NCBI GenBank assembly: GCA_043720395.1
Contig: JAYSSR010000081.1
Coordinates: 8,959 to 72,958 of the forward strand
Source of the DNA: JANOYY01 sp043720395
GTDB taxonomy: Bacteria > Actinomycetota > Acidimicrobiia > Acidimicrobiales > JANYDT01
Direction: 5' to 3'
DNA length: 64,000 bases
Below the pieces are notes generated by a model, which worked only from the letters and a program-made list of their open reading frames with translations, was not told where the DNA came from and made no database searches. Shown here one piece after another: positions 8,921 through 17,260 of this stretch (positions are counted from its first letter, which is position 1; each line of letters opens with the position of its first letter). The position numbers and the translations under genes were made by a program.

Positions 8921-10294
8921 TCAGCCCCGGTTGAGGTTCTGTGCCGCTTCGTCGGCGCGAACACCCTTCAACACGTCGTCGAGCGGCGTGATTGCGAAGC
9001 ACTTCTCTTTGACGGCAAACCCTCCACCTTGGGGAACGACGGTGAAGTCCCAGTTGTTCGGCACGTGGGCCTTGCCGTTACCGAAGTACCACGGCTTGCA
9101 CAAGATGTCGGTCTTGTAGTTCTTGATCGCCTTCAGGGCGGCGTTGACCTTCACCGGGTTGTCGACGTCCTTGGCTGGCATCTTGTTGAGCGTGTCGACG
9201 ACGATCTGGCCGATCAGGAAGCCCATCTGCGCGAACGAGCCGACCGGCGTCTTGGAGTCGTACTTGGCCAGCACTTCACGGAGAAGCTTCATGTCAGGAC
9301 CGTTCGAGTCGAGCGGAGCGAGCTCGGCGTTGATCAGCAGCTTGCCCTCGAAGGACTTCGGAGCTGCCTTCGCCACGGACACATCGTTCGCCGGGGTGGC
9401 TGAACCCCAGATCACGTCGTTGACCAGGCCCTGCTCGTCGGCAGCTTTCAAGAGCTGCAGGACCGCCGGCGGAATGGCCGTGATGATCACGCCGCCGCCC
9501 TTGCCGGCCTTCTTCACCGCGTCCAAGATGATGGTCGTCGGATCTTTGAAGACGGTGTTGTCCGGCTGTTCCATCCGCATGTCCTCGAAGCCCATGCCGT
9601 TGGCCGCCGCGAGATCTGCGATCGAGGAGCCGTTGTATTCCGAGCCGGGGCCGTTCCCGGTGATGTGAATGAGCTTGCCCTTCGCACCGGCACGGATGAC
9701 GGCCTCTGCCGCTCCCTGCGCGGAGTAGTGCGGACCCATGTTCGTTGCAGCGATGTTCGGCGACCCGAAGCACCCGGCCGGAACGCCGGCGACGATGACG
9801 TTGTACCCCTTCTGCTCGTAGTACTTCTGGTTCACCGGGCAGTCGAGGAGGGAGAAGCCTCCGGCGACGGCGACGACCTTGTCCGTCTCGATGAGCTTCG
9901 CAGCGGCGGCACCGGCTTTGGCCGGGTCCACCTCGTCGTCGAGGCTGATGTACTCGAGCGGACGGCCATGCACGCCACCGTTGTCGTTGACGCATTTGAA
10001 GTACGCCAGCTGAGCAGCAGGGCCTTCTTTGAAGGCGGCGATGAAGCTCACAGAGCCGATCTTGATCGGCTTGCCCGTGGCCTTCTTGCCGTTGCCACGG
10101 CCGCATTTCCCGCCCGCGGTCGACTCGGCGACGCCGCCCCAACTCGGGTCCGTCTTGTATCCACCGGCTGTGGTGCTCGCCGTCGTCTTCTTCTTCGTGG
10201 TCTTCGTGACGGCGGTCGCCTGTCCGGCGACCAATACGGCGCACGCGACAGCGGCCACGACGAGCGTGATCTTTCGGCGGTACTTCCTCGACAT
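8921..10294 (-). CDS. ABC transporter substrate-binding protein (LivK/Peripla_BP_6-like)
   Basis: About 457 residues. The ATG at 10294 follows a GAGGGG ribosome site and gives a basic N-terminus (MSRKYRRK) and a hydrophobic signal segment ending near AGQATA; no lipobox cysteine is evident. A Thr/Lys-rich linker follows, then a type I periplasmic-binding fold (KIGSVSFIAAFKEGPAAQ, GGVHGRPLEYISLDDEVDP). It is the first gene of the liv-type operon and supplies the extracellular ligand receptor. The linker composition resembles that of the nickel/peptide-type binding protein at 26785, probably a tether style of this organism. Ligand unknown. Confidence 0.9.
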   Translation of the reverse strand: MSRKYRRKITLVVAAVACAVLVAGQATAVTKTTKKKTTASTTAGGYKTDPSWGGVAESTAGGKCGRGNGKKATGKPIKIGSVSFIAAFKEGPAAQLAYFKCVNDNGGVHGRPLEYISLDDEVDPAKAGAAAAKLIETDKVVAVAGGFSLLDCPVNQKYYEQKGYNVIVAGVPAGCFGSPNIAATNMGPHYSAQGAAEAVIRAGAKGKLIHITGNGPGSEYNGSSIADLAAANGMGFEDMRMEQPDNTVFKDPTTIILDAVKKAGKGGGVIITAIPPAVLQLLKAADEQGLVNDVIWGSATPANDVSVAKAAPKSFEGKLLINAELAPLDSNGPDMKLLREVLAKYDSKTPVGSFAQMGFLIGQIVVDTLNKMPAKDVDNPVKVNAALKAIKNYKTDILCKPWYFGNGKAHVPNNWDFTVVPQGGGFAVKEKCFAITPLDDVLKGVRADEAAQNLNRG

Positions 10295-10493
10295 GTTTAC
10301 CCCTCGGGTTGTTTGATTTTCAACAGAATTCACAAGTGACCCAACGACGTGGCGTTCGTCACAGGCTAGAGCCTACCGGCCCCTCGACACGAGTCAACTA
10401 CCCGTGGTTCATTCAGTGGAACAGTCGGTTCGTCGATCGGACGCGCACCGGCTGGCAGCGCTGAAGTCGTGGAACACCTGTGCCTTCGTTCCT

Positions 10494-10542
10494 GACGTTG
10501 GGAAGATCGCTCACCTCCCAGGTCGGTGATGTTCCCAACGTC
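10494..10542. repeat. Inverted repeat with perfect 11-bp arms, upstream of the Cys-pair protein gene
   Basis: GACGTTGGGAA at 10494-10504 is repeated in inverse at 10532-10542. The 27-bp interval holds a second imperfect pairing (CACCT near its left, AGGT near its centre), so a long imperfect hairpin is possible. It ends about 30 bp before the plus-strand gene start at 10570/10573 and lies 200 bp upstream of the minus-strand binding-protein gene. It may be an operator or leader hairpin of the plus-strand gene; nothing else coding is seen in 10295-10569. Confidence 0.6.
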
Positions 10543-10572
10543 GGCTCATGCCGCGACGGGTAACTTGGATTG

Positions 10573-11010
10573 GTGCCGGACATCGAGAGTGCGCCATCGG
10601 ACGCCGACGTCATCGCGTCGTTGTCATCCTTCATTCGCGCGTTCGGCGGAGGAGGCGAGGAGCTGGTTTCCGTGGTGGTGCAGTCGCGTTGCGCGTCATG
10701 TGACGGCTCGACGTTTTGGATGCAGTGCAGCGAGGAGGAGGGCGTCGCAAACCGTACGTGTACAGAATGTAAGCGCGCTGTGTTTATCGGCGACAGCGAC
10801 GAGCACTGGGACGCAGCCGACGTCGGCGACGCTACCTGTCCGTGCGGCAAGAAGGTCTTCCACATCGGCGTCGGCTACTGCCTCACCGACGCCGGGGAGG
10901 TCGCCTGGATGATCGTCGGTGCCGCTTGCCTGGCCTGCTCGTCGGAGGGCGTCTATGCGGACTGGAGCATCGACTACGAGCCGAGCAAGCAGCTGCTCGA
11001 CATGGCCTGA
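10573..11010 (+). CDS. Uncharacterised soluble protein with four Cys pairs (zinc-ribbon-like)
   Basis: About 145 residues, with no family I recognise. Four paired cysteine motifs, CASC, CTEC, CPCG and CLAC, are spread through the protein, with further single cysteines, a layout typical of structural zinc ribbons. There is no signal peptide or membrane helix. The start may be the TTG at 10570 or the GTG at 10573. A long inverted repeat lies just upstream. It stands alone between the liv operon and a decayed gene region, so context offers no function. Confidence 0.6.
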   Translation: MPDIESAPSDADVIASLSSFIRAFGGGGEELVSVVVQSRCASCDGSTFWMQCSEEEGVANRTCTECKRAVFIGDSDEHWDAADVGDATCPCGKKVFHIGVGYCLTDAGEVAWMIVGAACLACSSEGVYADWSIDYEPSKQLLDMA

Positions 11011-11036
11011 GCGCTACGGTTCTACGCTCGGCCCGC

Positions 11037-11324
11037 ATGAACCTCCGAGAGCTCGTTGCGACGTACACCGATGTGTGGAGCACGGCCGACGTGGACCGGT
11101 TTCGGGCGCTGGTCCTCGACGGATGCATCCGCCACGACCCCGGCTCCTCGGTGGCGATTTCACTCGCGGACAACGAGGCACGCTTCCTCGATACGCACCA
11201 GCGATTCCCTGACTTGCAACACCGCGTCGGCGGAGTGATGCTCGGCAGTCCATCCTCCGTCGATCCGGTGGAAAACCTCGACGACCCGGACGTCTGGGTC
11301 GACGATCCAATAGTCATGGGGTGA
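11037..11324 (+). pseudogene. SnoaL/NTF2-like protein, apparently truncated
   Basis: The first 70 residues from the ATG at 11037 (YTDVWSTADVDRFRAL, HDPGSS, QRFPDLQHRVGGVML) resemble the start of SnoaL/NTF2-like small proteins, which are usually 120-150 residues. After about position 11250 the likeness ends and the frame runs on through DNA that reads on the other strand as a Uma2 gene tail, stopping at 11324. This looks like a gene cut by a rearrangement junction. A short working protein cannot be excluded. Confidence 0.5.
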
Positions 11325-11705
11325 TTTGATTTGGCAATACGCGTCGCGTTTTTCGTGCCGGTCGAATCGTTTCGTCGAAGGCGACATCACTTCCGCGATG
11401 AAACAAGGTTGAGTCTCGACGTAGTCGTCGCTCGACGGCTCGCAGCTCACAACGATGTCGGGGTAATAGAACGCGTGCTCGGTCTGGACAAGGAGGTCCG
11501 ATGCGCCCTACAGGCATCCGAGCACCTCGGCTGCGAGCGAGAGTCGGCCAACGAGCCGCGCCACGACCTGAACATGTCGCTTACTGGCCCCCGCCATGGC
11601 ATAGACAACGTCGTCGACCCACTCGCTCCGCGTCACTGCGGTGCGCTCTCCGGCTAAGTAATCCGTGCCAGAGACCGACCAAAGATCGCGCGCGTGGACG
11701 GACAT
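11160..11705 (-). pseudogene. Uma2-family gene interrupted by an in-frame TAG
   Basis: From the ATG at 11705 the minus strand gives a good Uma2 N-terminus (YLAGERTAVTRSEWVDDVVY, MAGASKRHVQVVARLVGRL) up to a TAG at 11508-11510. The same frame then continues with the rest of the family core (EHAFYYPDIVVSCEPSSDDY, FIAEVMSPSTKRFDRHEKR, DYWIVDPDVRVVEVF) to a stop at 11160. No frameshift is needed, so a single nonsense change explains the break. The last 30 codons overlap the truncated SnoaL-like gene, marking a junction near 11250. Another Uma2 gene at 1820 is intact. Confidence 0.75.
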
Positions 11706-11866
11706 GAGGCAACGGTACTCTCGCTGTCCGGGCGCTTCATTGCAGCCCACCACTCGCCGGTGCTGACACACCACCCGACTGACGGCATCCAGACCGAGTG
11801 CCGCGCTGGTTGGTGGTCGGCGGCGACGGGTAGCCTCGCGGCATCCACCGCACCAAGGAGCGTCCG

Positions 11867-12742
11867 TTGAAACGTGTACTTCTCGCGATCGTCGTCGGCA
11901 GTTTGAGCCTGACGGCATGCAGCAGCAATGACTCCGAGTCGACGGACGCGGCCACCGAGGCCGCGGTCGCCACCGACGCAGCGACCGCGAGTGCCAGCGC
12001 CTGCGCCGCGGGCAAGACCATCACAGCCGACAAGCTCGTGATCGCCACGGGTGAGCCCGCGTTCCCGCCGTACGTGATCGACGACAAGCCCGAACTCGGG
12101 AAGGGCTTCGAGGCCGCCGTGGCAACCGCGGTTGCCACCGAGCTCGGGTTCGACGCCTCCAAGACCAGCTGGGTCCGGACCCCCTTCGACGCTGCGATCG
12201 CACCGGGCCCGAAGGACTTCGACTTCAACCTCCAGCAGTTCACGATCACCGAAGAACGAGCGAAGGTCGTCGACTTCAGCACCGGCTATTACACCGCAGC
12301 GCAGGCCATCTTCGGACTGGCCGACTCCCCCGCTGCGTCGGCCAAGACCATCGCTGACCTTCGGGCGCTGAAGATCGGCGTCGCCGTCGGGACGACGAGC
12401 GTCACGTACGCAGAAGAGACCATCAAGCCGACGGGTGCCGTGCAGATCTTCAACGACAACGCTGCAGCCAAGGTCTCGCTCGAGTCGAAGCAGGTCGACG
12501 CGATCGTGAGCGATCTCCCGACCGCCTTGTACGTCACCGCAGCGGAGATCCCGGGCACCAAGGTGTTCGGCCAGATTGCCGGCAGCGGTACCGACCAGTT
12601 CGGCATGCTGCTCTCGAAGGGAAGCGCGCTTACCGAATGCGTGAACCTGGCACTCGCGACGTTGCAATCCAATGGCCAGCTCGACGCCATCACGCAGGAG
12701 TGGATGTCGGACTACACGAGTGCGCCGATCATCGCCGGCTGA
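11867..12742 (+). CDS. Amino-acid ABC transporter substrate-binding lipoprotein
   Basis: 291 residues with a lipoprotein signal (hydrophobic stretch ending LSLTACSS, lipobox cysteine near residue 18), an Ala/Thr/Ser-rich linker, then a type II periplasmic-binding fold (KLVIATGEPAFPPYVIDD, FNLQQFTITEERAKVVDFS, LKIGVAVGTTSVTYAEE). This is the family that binds polar or acidic amino acids such as Glu, Gln, Arg and cystine. It is followed by a permease and an ATPase in one operon. About 160 bp before it holds the presumed promoter. Confidence 0.93.
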   Translation: MKRVLLAIVVGSLSLTACSSNDSESTDAATEAAVATDAATASASACAAGKTITADKLVIATGEPAFPPYVIDDKPELGKGFEAAVATAVATELGFDASKTSWVRTPFDAAIAPGPKDFDFNLQQFTITEERAKVVDFSTGYYTAAQAIFGLADSPAASAKTIADLRALKIGVAVGTTSVTYAEETIKPTGAVQIFNDNAAAKVSLESKQVDAIVSDLPTALYVTAAEIPGTKVFGQIAGSGTDQFGMLLSKGSALTECVNLALATLQSNGQLDAITQEWMSDYTSAPIIAG

Positions 12743-12749
12743 CGCTGCG

Positions 12750-13625
12750 GTGGACCCGGCTGGCACCAACGCCACGCCAACCGAGACGACGCTCACCTCT
12801 GGACGCCGAGCGCAGTACGACCGCGAGCAGCGTCGCCGAAGCATCCTGACTGCCACGGTCAGCACCACCTCCCTGCTTATAACGATTGTCGTCGTCGTGC
12901 CCATGGCACCCGGCTGGAGCAAGGTTCGCGCCTCGTTCTTCGACTGGTCGAGCTTCCGTTCGGCGCTGCCGAAGCTCGTCGAACCGTTCCTGCTGAACCT
13001 GAAGATCTTCGCCATCTGCGCGCCCTGCATCGTCGGACTCGGAATCCTCGTGGCGATGGCGCGCGGCGTCCGCTCCCCCGCTCTCTTCCCGTGGCGGTTT
13101 CTTGCGACGCTGTACACCGACATCGTGCGCGGCGTCCCGGTCATCCTCTGGATCACGCTCATCGGATTCGGCGTGCCGGGCCTGTTCCAGCACCGGGCCT
13201 GGTACACCAAGGCGGTTGTGTGGGGCGGCGTCGCCCTGATCGTCTGCTATTCGGCCTACGTCGCCGAAGTCGTGCGGGCGGGCATCGAGAGCGTCCACGA
13301 GAGCCAACGCGCCGCCGCTCGTTCGCTGGGTTTGAACCCCCGCCAGACAATGTTCGGGATCGTGCTTCCACAGGCGGTTCGTCGAGTCGTGCCGCCGCTG
13401 ATGAACGACCTCGTGAGCCTGCAGAAAGATGTCGCCCTGATCAGCATCATCGGCCCGGTCGAAGCATTGAGGCGGGCCAACGTTTTGGTTCAGAAGGACT
13501 TCAACTTCACGCCTCTCGTCGCTGCTGCCGTGCTGTTCCTCGCAGTATCAGTACCCCTGACACGACTCACCGACCATCTCCTCGCCAGAGAACGCCGTCG
13601 CACCAGCGGAACCGCGGTCGCATGA
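12750..13625 (+). CDS. Polar amino-acid ABC transporter permease (HisM/GlnP family)
   Basis: About 291 residues from the GTG at 12750, eight bases after the binding-protein stop. A polar N-terminal extension of some 40 residues precedes the first helix. The conserved blocks are FLLNLKIFAICAPCIVGLG, TLYTDIVRGVPVILWITLI, and the coupling loop AARSLGLNPRQTMFGIVLPQAVRRV that docks the ATPase. It forms the membrane channel of the importer, probably as a homodimer since only one permease gene is present. It overlaps the ATPase gene as ATGA. Confidence 0.93.
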   Translation: MDPAGTNATPTETTLTSGRRAQYDREQRRRSILTATVSTTSLLITIVVVVPMAPGWSKVRASFFDWSSFRSALPKLVEPFLLNLKIFAICAPCIVGLGILVAMARGVRSPALFPWRFLATLYTDIVRGVPVILWITLIGFGVPGLFQHRAWYTKAVVWGGVALIVCYSAYVAEVVRAGIESVHESQRAAARSLGLNPRQTMFGIVLPQAVRRVVPPLMNDLVSLQKDVALISIIGPVEALRRANVLVQKDFNFTPLVAAAVLFLAVSVPLTRLTDHLLARERRRTSGTAVA

Positions 13626-14362
13626 AACTCGACGTGCGCAACGTCCACAAGTCCTTCGGCGGACGCGTCGTGTTGCGGGGCGTGTCAGTGGCCGTTGAGC
13701 AACATCAAGTCGTGTGCCTGATCGGCGCATCGGGTTCGGGAAAGAGCACGCTCCTGCGCTGCATCAACCTTCTTGAGCCGATCGACGACGGCGCAATTCT
13801 CCTCGACTGCACCGACATCACCGAGCCGGGCCTCGCCGTCGACCAGTTCCGACGCCGTATCGGCATGGTATTTCAGAGCTACAACCTGTTCCCGCACATG
13901 TCGGTACTGCGCAACATCACCCACGCGCCACGGAAGGTCCTGCTCCTCTCACGGTCCGACGCTGACGCAGAGGCCATGACGCTTCTCCACCAATTCTCGC
14001 TCGCCGACAAGGCCGCGTCGTATCCCGATCAGTTGTCCGGCGGTCAGCAGCAACGAGTCGCGATCGTACGCGCGCTTGCAATGAGCCCGGAGGTCCTTCT
14101 GCTCGACGAGGTCACGGCAGCGCTCGATCCCGTGCTGGTCGGGGAGGTGCTGAACATCATCCGTGACGTCCGGGCGGCCGGCATGACGATGGTCATCGCC
14201 ACACACGAGATGGGGTTCGCCCGTGAGATCGCCGACCGCGTCGCATTTCTCCAGGAGGGACGCATCGTGGAGGAAGGTCCGCCGTCCGACATCTTCAGCG
14301 CGCCTACGAATGCAGCCACGCGGGAGTTTCTGGCCCGCGTTATCGCGTCGGGGCGACTATGA
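13622..14362 (+). CDS. Polar amino-acid ABC transporter ATP-binding protein (GlnQ-like)
   Basis: 246 residues: Walker A GASGSGKST near residue 35, signature QLSGGQQQRVAIVRALAM, Walker B VLLLDEVTAALDP, and the H-loop in VIATHEMGFAREI. This matches the GlnQ/HisP class. The ATG at 13622 overlaps the permease stop by four bases, and its own stop overlaps the following GNAT gene, so all four genes are translationally linked. It energises uptake through the permease. Confidence 0.95.
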   Translation: MKLDVRNVHKSFGGRVVLRGVSVAVEQHQVVCLIGASGSGKSTLLRCINLLEPIDDGAILLDCTDITEPGLAVDQFRRRIGMVFQSYNLFPHMSVLRNITHAPRKVLLLSRSDADAEAMTLLHQFSLADKAASYPDQLSGGQQQRVAIVRALAMSPEVLLLDEVTAALDPVLVGEVLNIIRDVRAAGMTMVIATHEMGFAREIADRVAFLQEGRIVEEGPPSDIFSAPTNAATREFLARVIASGRL

Positions 14363-15018
14363 GCCTCCTCGCGCTTTTCCACGCTGCGGCACGGGGCCAG
14401 TTCCCGCCCGGCGACAACTCGACCGCTCACCTCCCGTCACCAACGAGCCCCACCGATGGCGTGTTCGCCTTCTTCGGCCACCACGTGATTGCGAGCGACG
14501 TCGCGCCGTCGTTCGTCGAAGAGTGGACCGCCCGCGATCCATTCGCGCTGTCAGACGTGCGGTTCCTCGCCGCACTCGCAGACCAGCTTGGAGTGGCACC
14601 GGGCATCTACGACGCGGTTTTTGCGGCAATCGGCGAGGGCGCGTCCGCAGTCGACGGATTGACCGAGACCGCTGACCGATCGCATCCACGAGTAGTACGC
14701 GCACTTCGCTATCGCGACCCGCGGACAATTCGTGTGTACACCTACGAGTCGGGTGCTGGGACCCTCGTGATGGGACGCGGCGTCGCCGGACGGATGGAGG
14801 CCGCCTACGAGGTCGACCCGTCGGCGCGTGCACACGGGATCGGCGCCCGCCTGATCGACGCTGCCCGACGGCTCGCGCCGGTCGATGAGCCGGTGTTCCT
14901 GCAAGTCTCGCCGGGCAACGTCTGGTCCATGAAGGCCCTCGCCCGCCTCCAAGGCTGGACCTCCGTCGGGTCGGAGGTCTTGTACCTCCGGGCCTCCGAC
15001 GCTGCCCACGTCGACTGA
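14359..15018 (+). CDS. GNAT-family N-acetyltransferase domain protein
   Basis: 219 residues. The C-terminal half (from about residue 125) has a GNAT core: EAAYEVDPSARAHGIGARLI, where R-x-x-G-I-G is the acetyl-CoA pyrophosphate-binding loop, and VFLQVSPGNVWSMKALARLQG for the last strand and helix. The N-terminal half is less conserved. It overlaps the amino-acid transporter ATPase gene by four bases, so it may acetylate the transported compound or a derivative; that link is inference. Confidence 0.75.
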   Translation: MSLLALFHAAARGQFPPGDNSTAHLPSPTSPTDGVFAFFGHHVIASDVAPSFVEEWTARDPFALSDVRFLAALADQLGVAPGIYDAVFAAIGEGASAVDGLTETADRSHPRVVRALRYRDPRTIRVYTYESGAGTLVMGRGVAGRMEAAYEVDPSARAHGIGARLIDAARRLAPVDEPVFLQVSPGNVWSMKALARLQGWTSVGSEVLYLRASDAAHVD

Positions 15019-15038
15019 TTGTTGCTCGCTACAACGCC

Positions 15039-15266
15039 GTGCGCCGACTGTCCCCGACAACTGCGAATGCTCTGCGCACGATCGCCGTCGCGAACATCGT
15101 GCTGCTCACGGCACTCGGGGCGATCCTCGCAGCGTGGATGGAACGACCCGCCGGACTCGTCGGTGCCGGACTCTGCTGGGCGGGCGCAGTGGTGCTCGGC
15201 TTCATCGTTCCCCGACTCGACCCCTACCGAAATGACCCGGGCTGGCTCACCGACGATGAGCCCTGA
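15039..15266 (+). CDS. Small two-helix membrane protein
   Basis: 75 residues from a GTG at 15039. Two hydrophobic segments (IAVANIVLLTALGAILAAW and VGAGLCWAGAVVLGFIVP) predict an integral membrane hairpin with a short polar C-terminus. No family recognised. It follows the GNAT gene by 20 bp and may belong to the same transcript, which would end at the inverted repeat that starts seven bases after its stop. Confidence 0.55.
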   Translation: MRRLSPTTANALRTIAVANIVLLTALGAILAAWMERPAGLVGAGLCWAGAVVLGFIVPRLDPYRNDPGWLTDDEP

Positions 15267-15272
15267 GGCCCG

Positions 15273-15353
15273 TTGTCGCGGTACATCCGGTGCTATCGCG
15301 GTGCGTTTGGTGCGCCCGAATGCACCGCAGACGCACCGGATGTACCGCGACAA
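15273..15353. terminator. Perfect 21-bp-arm inverted repeat between convergent genes
   Basis: The arm TTGTCGCGGTACATCCGGTG (plus one more base) at 15273-15293 is repeated in inverse at 15333-15353 around a 39-bp interval that itself has short GCGGTG/CACCGC pairing. It lies between the plus-strand small membrane protein gene and the minus-strand SCO6745-family gene, the position of a two-way terminator. There is no T-run, which is usual in high-GC actinobacteria. It might instead be a dispersed repeat unit. Confidence 0.6.
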
Positions 15354-15422
15354 TCGTGATCGCCGTGCACGTCCTCGCCCTCAGAGCGAGAGTTCGCACG
15401 CGGCCGCGGCGCGTCTGGTGGG

Positions 15423-16184
15423 TCACATGTCGATTGCGTTGCGAGTCGTCTCCATCAGCGAGGCGAACTCGTCGAGGCCAGCGTCGCCCAACGATCCGTA
15501 GATCGGCACGAGGATCTTCGACGTGAGACGCTCCGCCGCGATCCGAGCCTCGCGCACCTCCGCCGGATCGCGGAAGGGGCCGGGCCAGCCGAGATGGGCG
15601 GCCCACTCGGGGCCGCTGCGCGGCGCGGGCGCGGGCGAGCCGAGCACCGCGTCGAGTGGCGTGATCCCACAAGCGAACACTGCGGCGATGTGCGCACAGC
15701 CGCGAAGCTCACGCAGGACGTGACCCGTGAGAGCGACCCGCGCCCCTACATCGTCGGGCTGCGGCATTGCCCGCCACCCGGCGAACACGGGTCCAATCGC
15801 GCCGTCGGCAGCGTCGGCAATCTTTCGACCCAACGTATCGAGACGTTCCATGTCAACGGTGTTGAACCGACTCAAAGCCGCTGCACCCCACGCCCCGCAG
15901 ACGTCGGCGTACGCAGCCGCGACGTGACGTGGCGTGAGCCCACTTGGCAGGGCATCCCACGCGTCTCGCACGTGCGACGGCGAGAGGAACGCGAGACCGG
16001 CCGCGGCGACGGCCGCATCGCCGTCTCCAAGTACGCCGGCACGTCCGACGATCCACAGGTCATGGCCGGAACGCATGCCCAACTCAGCTGCTTTGGCTTC
16101 GGCGACCGGGCCCATCATCCAACCCCGGACGAACTGCTGGATCGGCTTGAGAACCCGTTCGATCTGCTCTGCTGCTGTTGCCAT
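15423..16184 (-). CDS. SCO6745-family protein
   Basis: 253 residues. The length and the overall pattern (FVRGWMMGPVAEAKAAELGM, GRAGVLGDGDAAVAAAGLAF, then a helical all-alpha body ending ASLMETTRNAIDM) fit the actinobacterial SCO6745 family, whose role is unknown and which often sits beside F420 enzymes. Here the next gene on the same strand, ten bases upstream, is an F420-type LLM oxidoreductase, so the two are probably co-transcribed and functionally linked. Start at the ATG at 16184. Confidence 0.75.
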   Translation of the reverse strand: MATAAEQIERVLKPIQQFVRGWMMGPVAEAKAAELGMRSGHDLWIVGRAGVLGDGDAAVAAAGLAFLSPSHVRDAWDALPSGLTPRHVAAAYADVCGAWGAAALSRFNTVDMERLDTLGRKIADAADGAIGPVFAGWRAMPQPDDVGARVALTGHVLRELRGCAHIAAVFACGITPLDAVLGSPAPAPRSGPEWAAHLGWPGPFRDPAEVREARIAAERLTSKILVPIYGSLGDAGLDEFASLMETTRNAIDM

Positions 16185-16194
16185 TGTTGACCTT

Positions 16195-17076
16195 TCAGCT
16201 CTTGACTGCTTGACACCACTCGACCATCGCGGCGAGGTGCGCGGCGGGCGACGTGTAGCCGCCCCCCATGGTGGACACACGCAGATGGGTCGCACCGATC
16301 GCACGAAACGCCGACGCCGAGTCGACCCATCGCTGCCTGTCGTCGAGGGACCCGATCCGGACGCCGCACTCGATGCCCAGCGTCGAAGGATCACGTCCCG
16401 CGGCGGTCGCGTAGCCTCGCAACCGCCCGATCGCGTCGACAAGTTCGTCGCCCGGCGGGAACTGCGGCATCCAACCGTCGGCCAGGCGTCCGGTCCGCTC
16501 CAGGACCTTCTCCACGAGCTTGCCGACGAACGAACCCATCCAGATCGGAATCGGACGCTGCACCGGCAAGGGGTTGATCCCGATCCGGTCGAGGTGGTGC
16601 CACTCGCCATCGAAGGTCACGAGCTCGTTGGCCCAAAGCGCTCGTAGCACCGCAACCTGTTCCTCGATACGTCGACCCCGGTTCGTGAAGTCCTCGCCGA
16701 GCGCCTCGTACTCCATCCAGTTGCGTCCGATGCCCACGCCGAGACGCAGCCGGCCGCCGGTCAGCAGGTCAAGCTCGGCGGCCTGCTTCGCGAGCAGCAC
16801 CGTCTGACGCTGCGTCGAGATGATGATGGACGTGACCAGTTCCAGGCGCGTCGTGACAGCACCGAGAAAGGTGAGCAGGACTAAAGGTTCGTGGCACGGA
16901 ACGTCGTAGGTGTGCACCTTCTCGCCCGGACGCTGACGGTCTGGATGCGCGCCAACCACATGATCGTTCGTGAGAATGGCGTCGAACCCCGCACCCTCCA
17001 GCGTCTGCGCCATGTCCCGTAGGTAACCGGGATCCTTGCCGATGTCGGAATCGATGAGCATGGCTCCGAGACGCAT
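16195..17076 (-). CDS. LLM-class oxidoreductase, F420-type
   Basis: 293 residues of the luciferase-like fold with hallmarks of the F420-dependent branch: TLEGAGFDAILTNDHV, TSIIISTQRQTVLLAKQAAE, and LTGGRLRLGVGIGRNWMEYE, followed by PLPVQRPIPIWMGSF. These enzymes move hydride from F420H2 to a substrate or oxidise an alcohol. Dependence on F420 is inferred from family motifs. It sits directly before the SCO6745-family gene. Confidence 0.9.
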   Translation of the reverse strand: MRLGAMLIDSDIGKDPGYLRDMAQTLEGAGFDAILTNDHVVGAHPDRQRPGEKVHTYDVPCHEPLVLLTFLGAVTTRLELVTSIIISTQRQTVLLAKQAAELDLLTGGRLRLGVGIGRNWMEYEALGEDFTNRGRRIEEQVAVLRALWANELVTFDGEWHHLDRIGINPLPVQRPIPIWMGSFVGKLVEKVLERTGRLADGWMPQFPPGDELVDAIGRLRGYATAAGRDPSTLGIECGVRIGSLDDRQRWVDSASAFRAIGATHLRVSTMGGGYTSPAAHLAAMVEWCQAVKS

Positions 17077-17260
17077 ACCGGTGAACCTACCGCCTCGATG
17101 GGCACGCGATGATCTCGCCAGTCATTGTTCGCGGCTACCAGCAAGCCATAAAGCTCTGCGAACGCGAGGACGTCAAATGAGGAACTACACCACGAGGCGG
17201 ATTGCCGCTGCCATGAGTCGATCCGGGTCCGTAAGCGGCCAACTCGAGTCACGGCGGAAG

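Noticed and set aside
11508..11510. TAG in the Uma2 gene as a pyrrolysine or suppressed codon
   Set aside because: It is a single site in a region with a rearrangement junction; no conserved residue of that kind is known in Uma2 proteins. A nonsense mutation is simpler.
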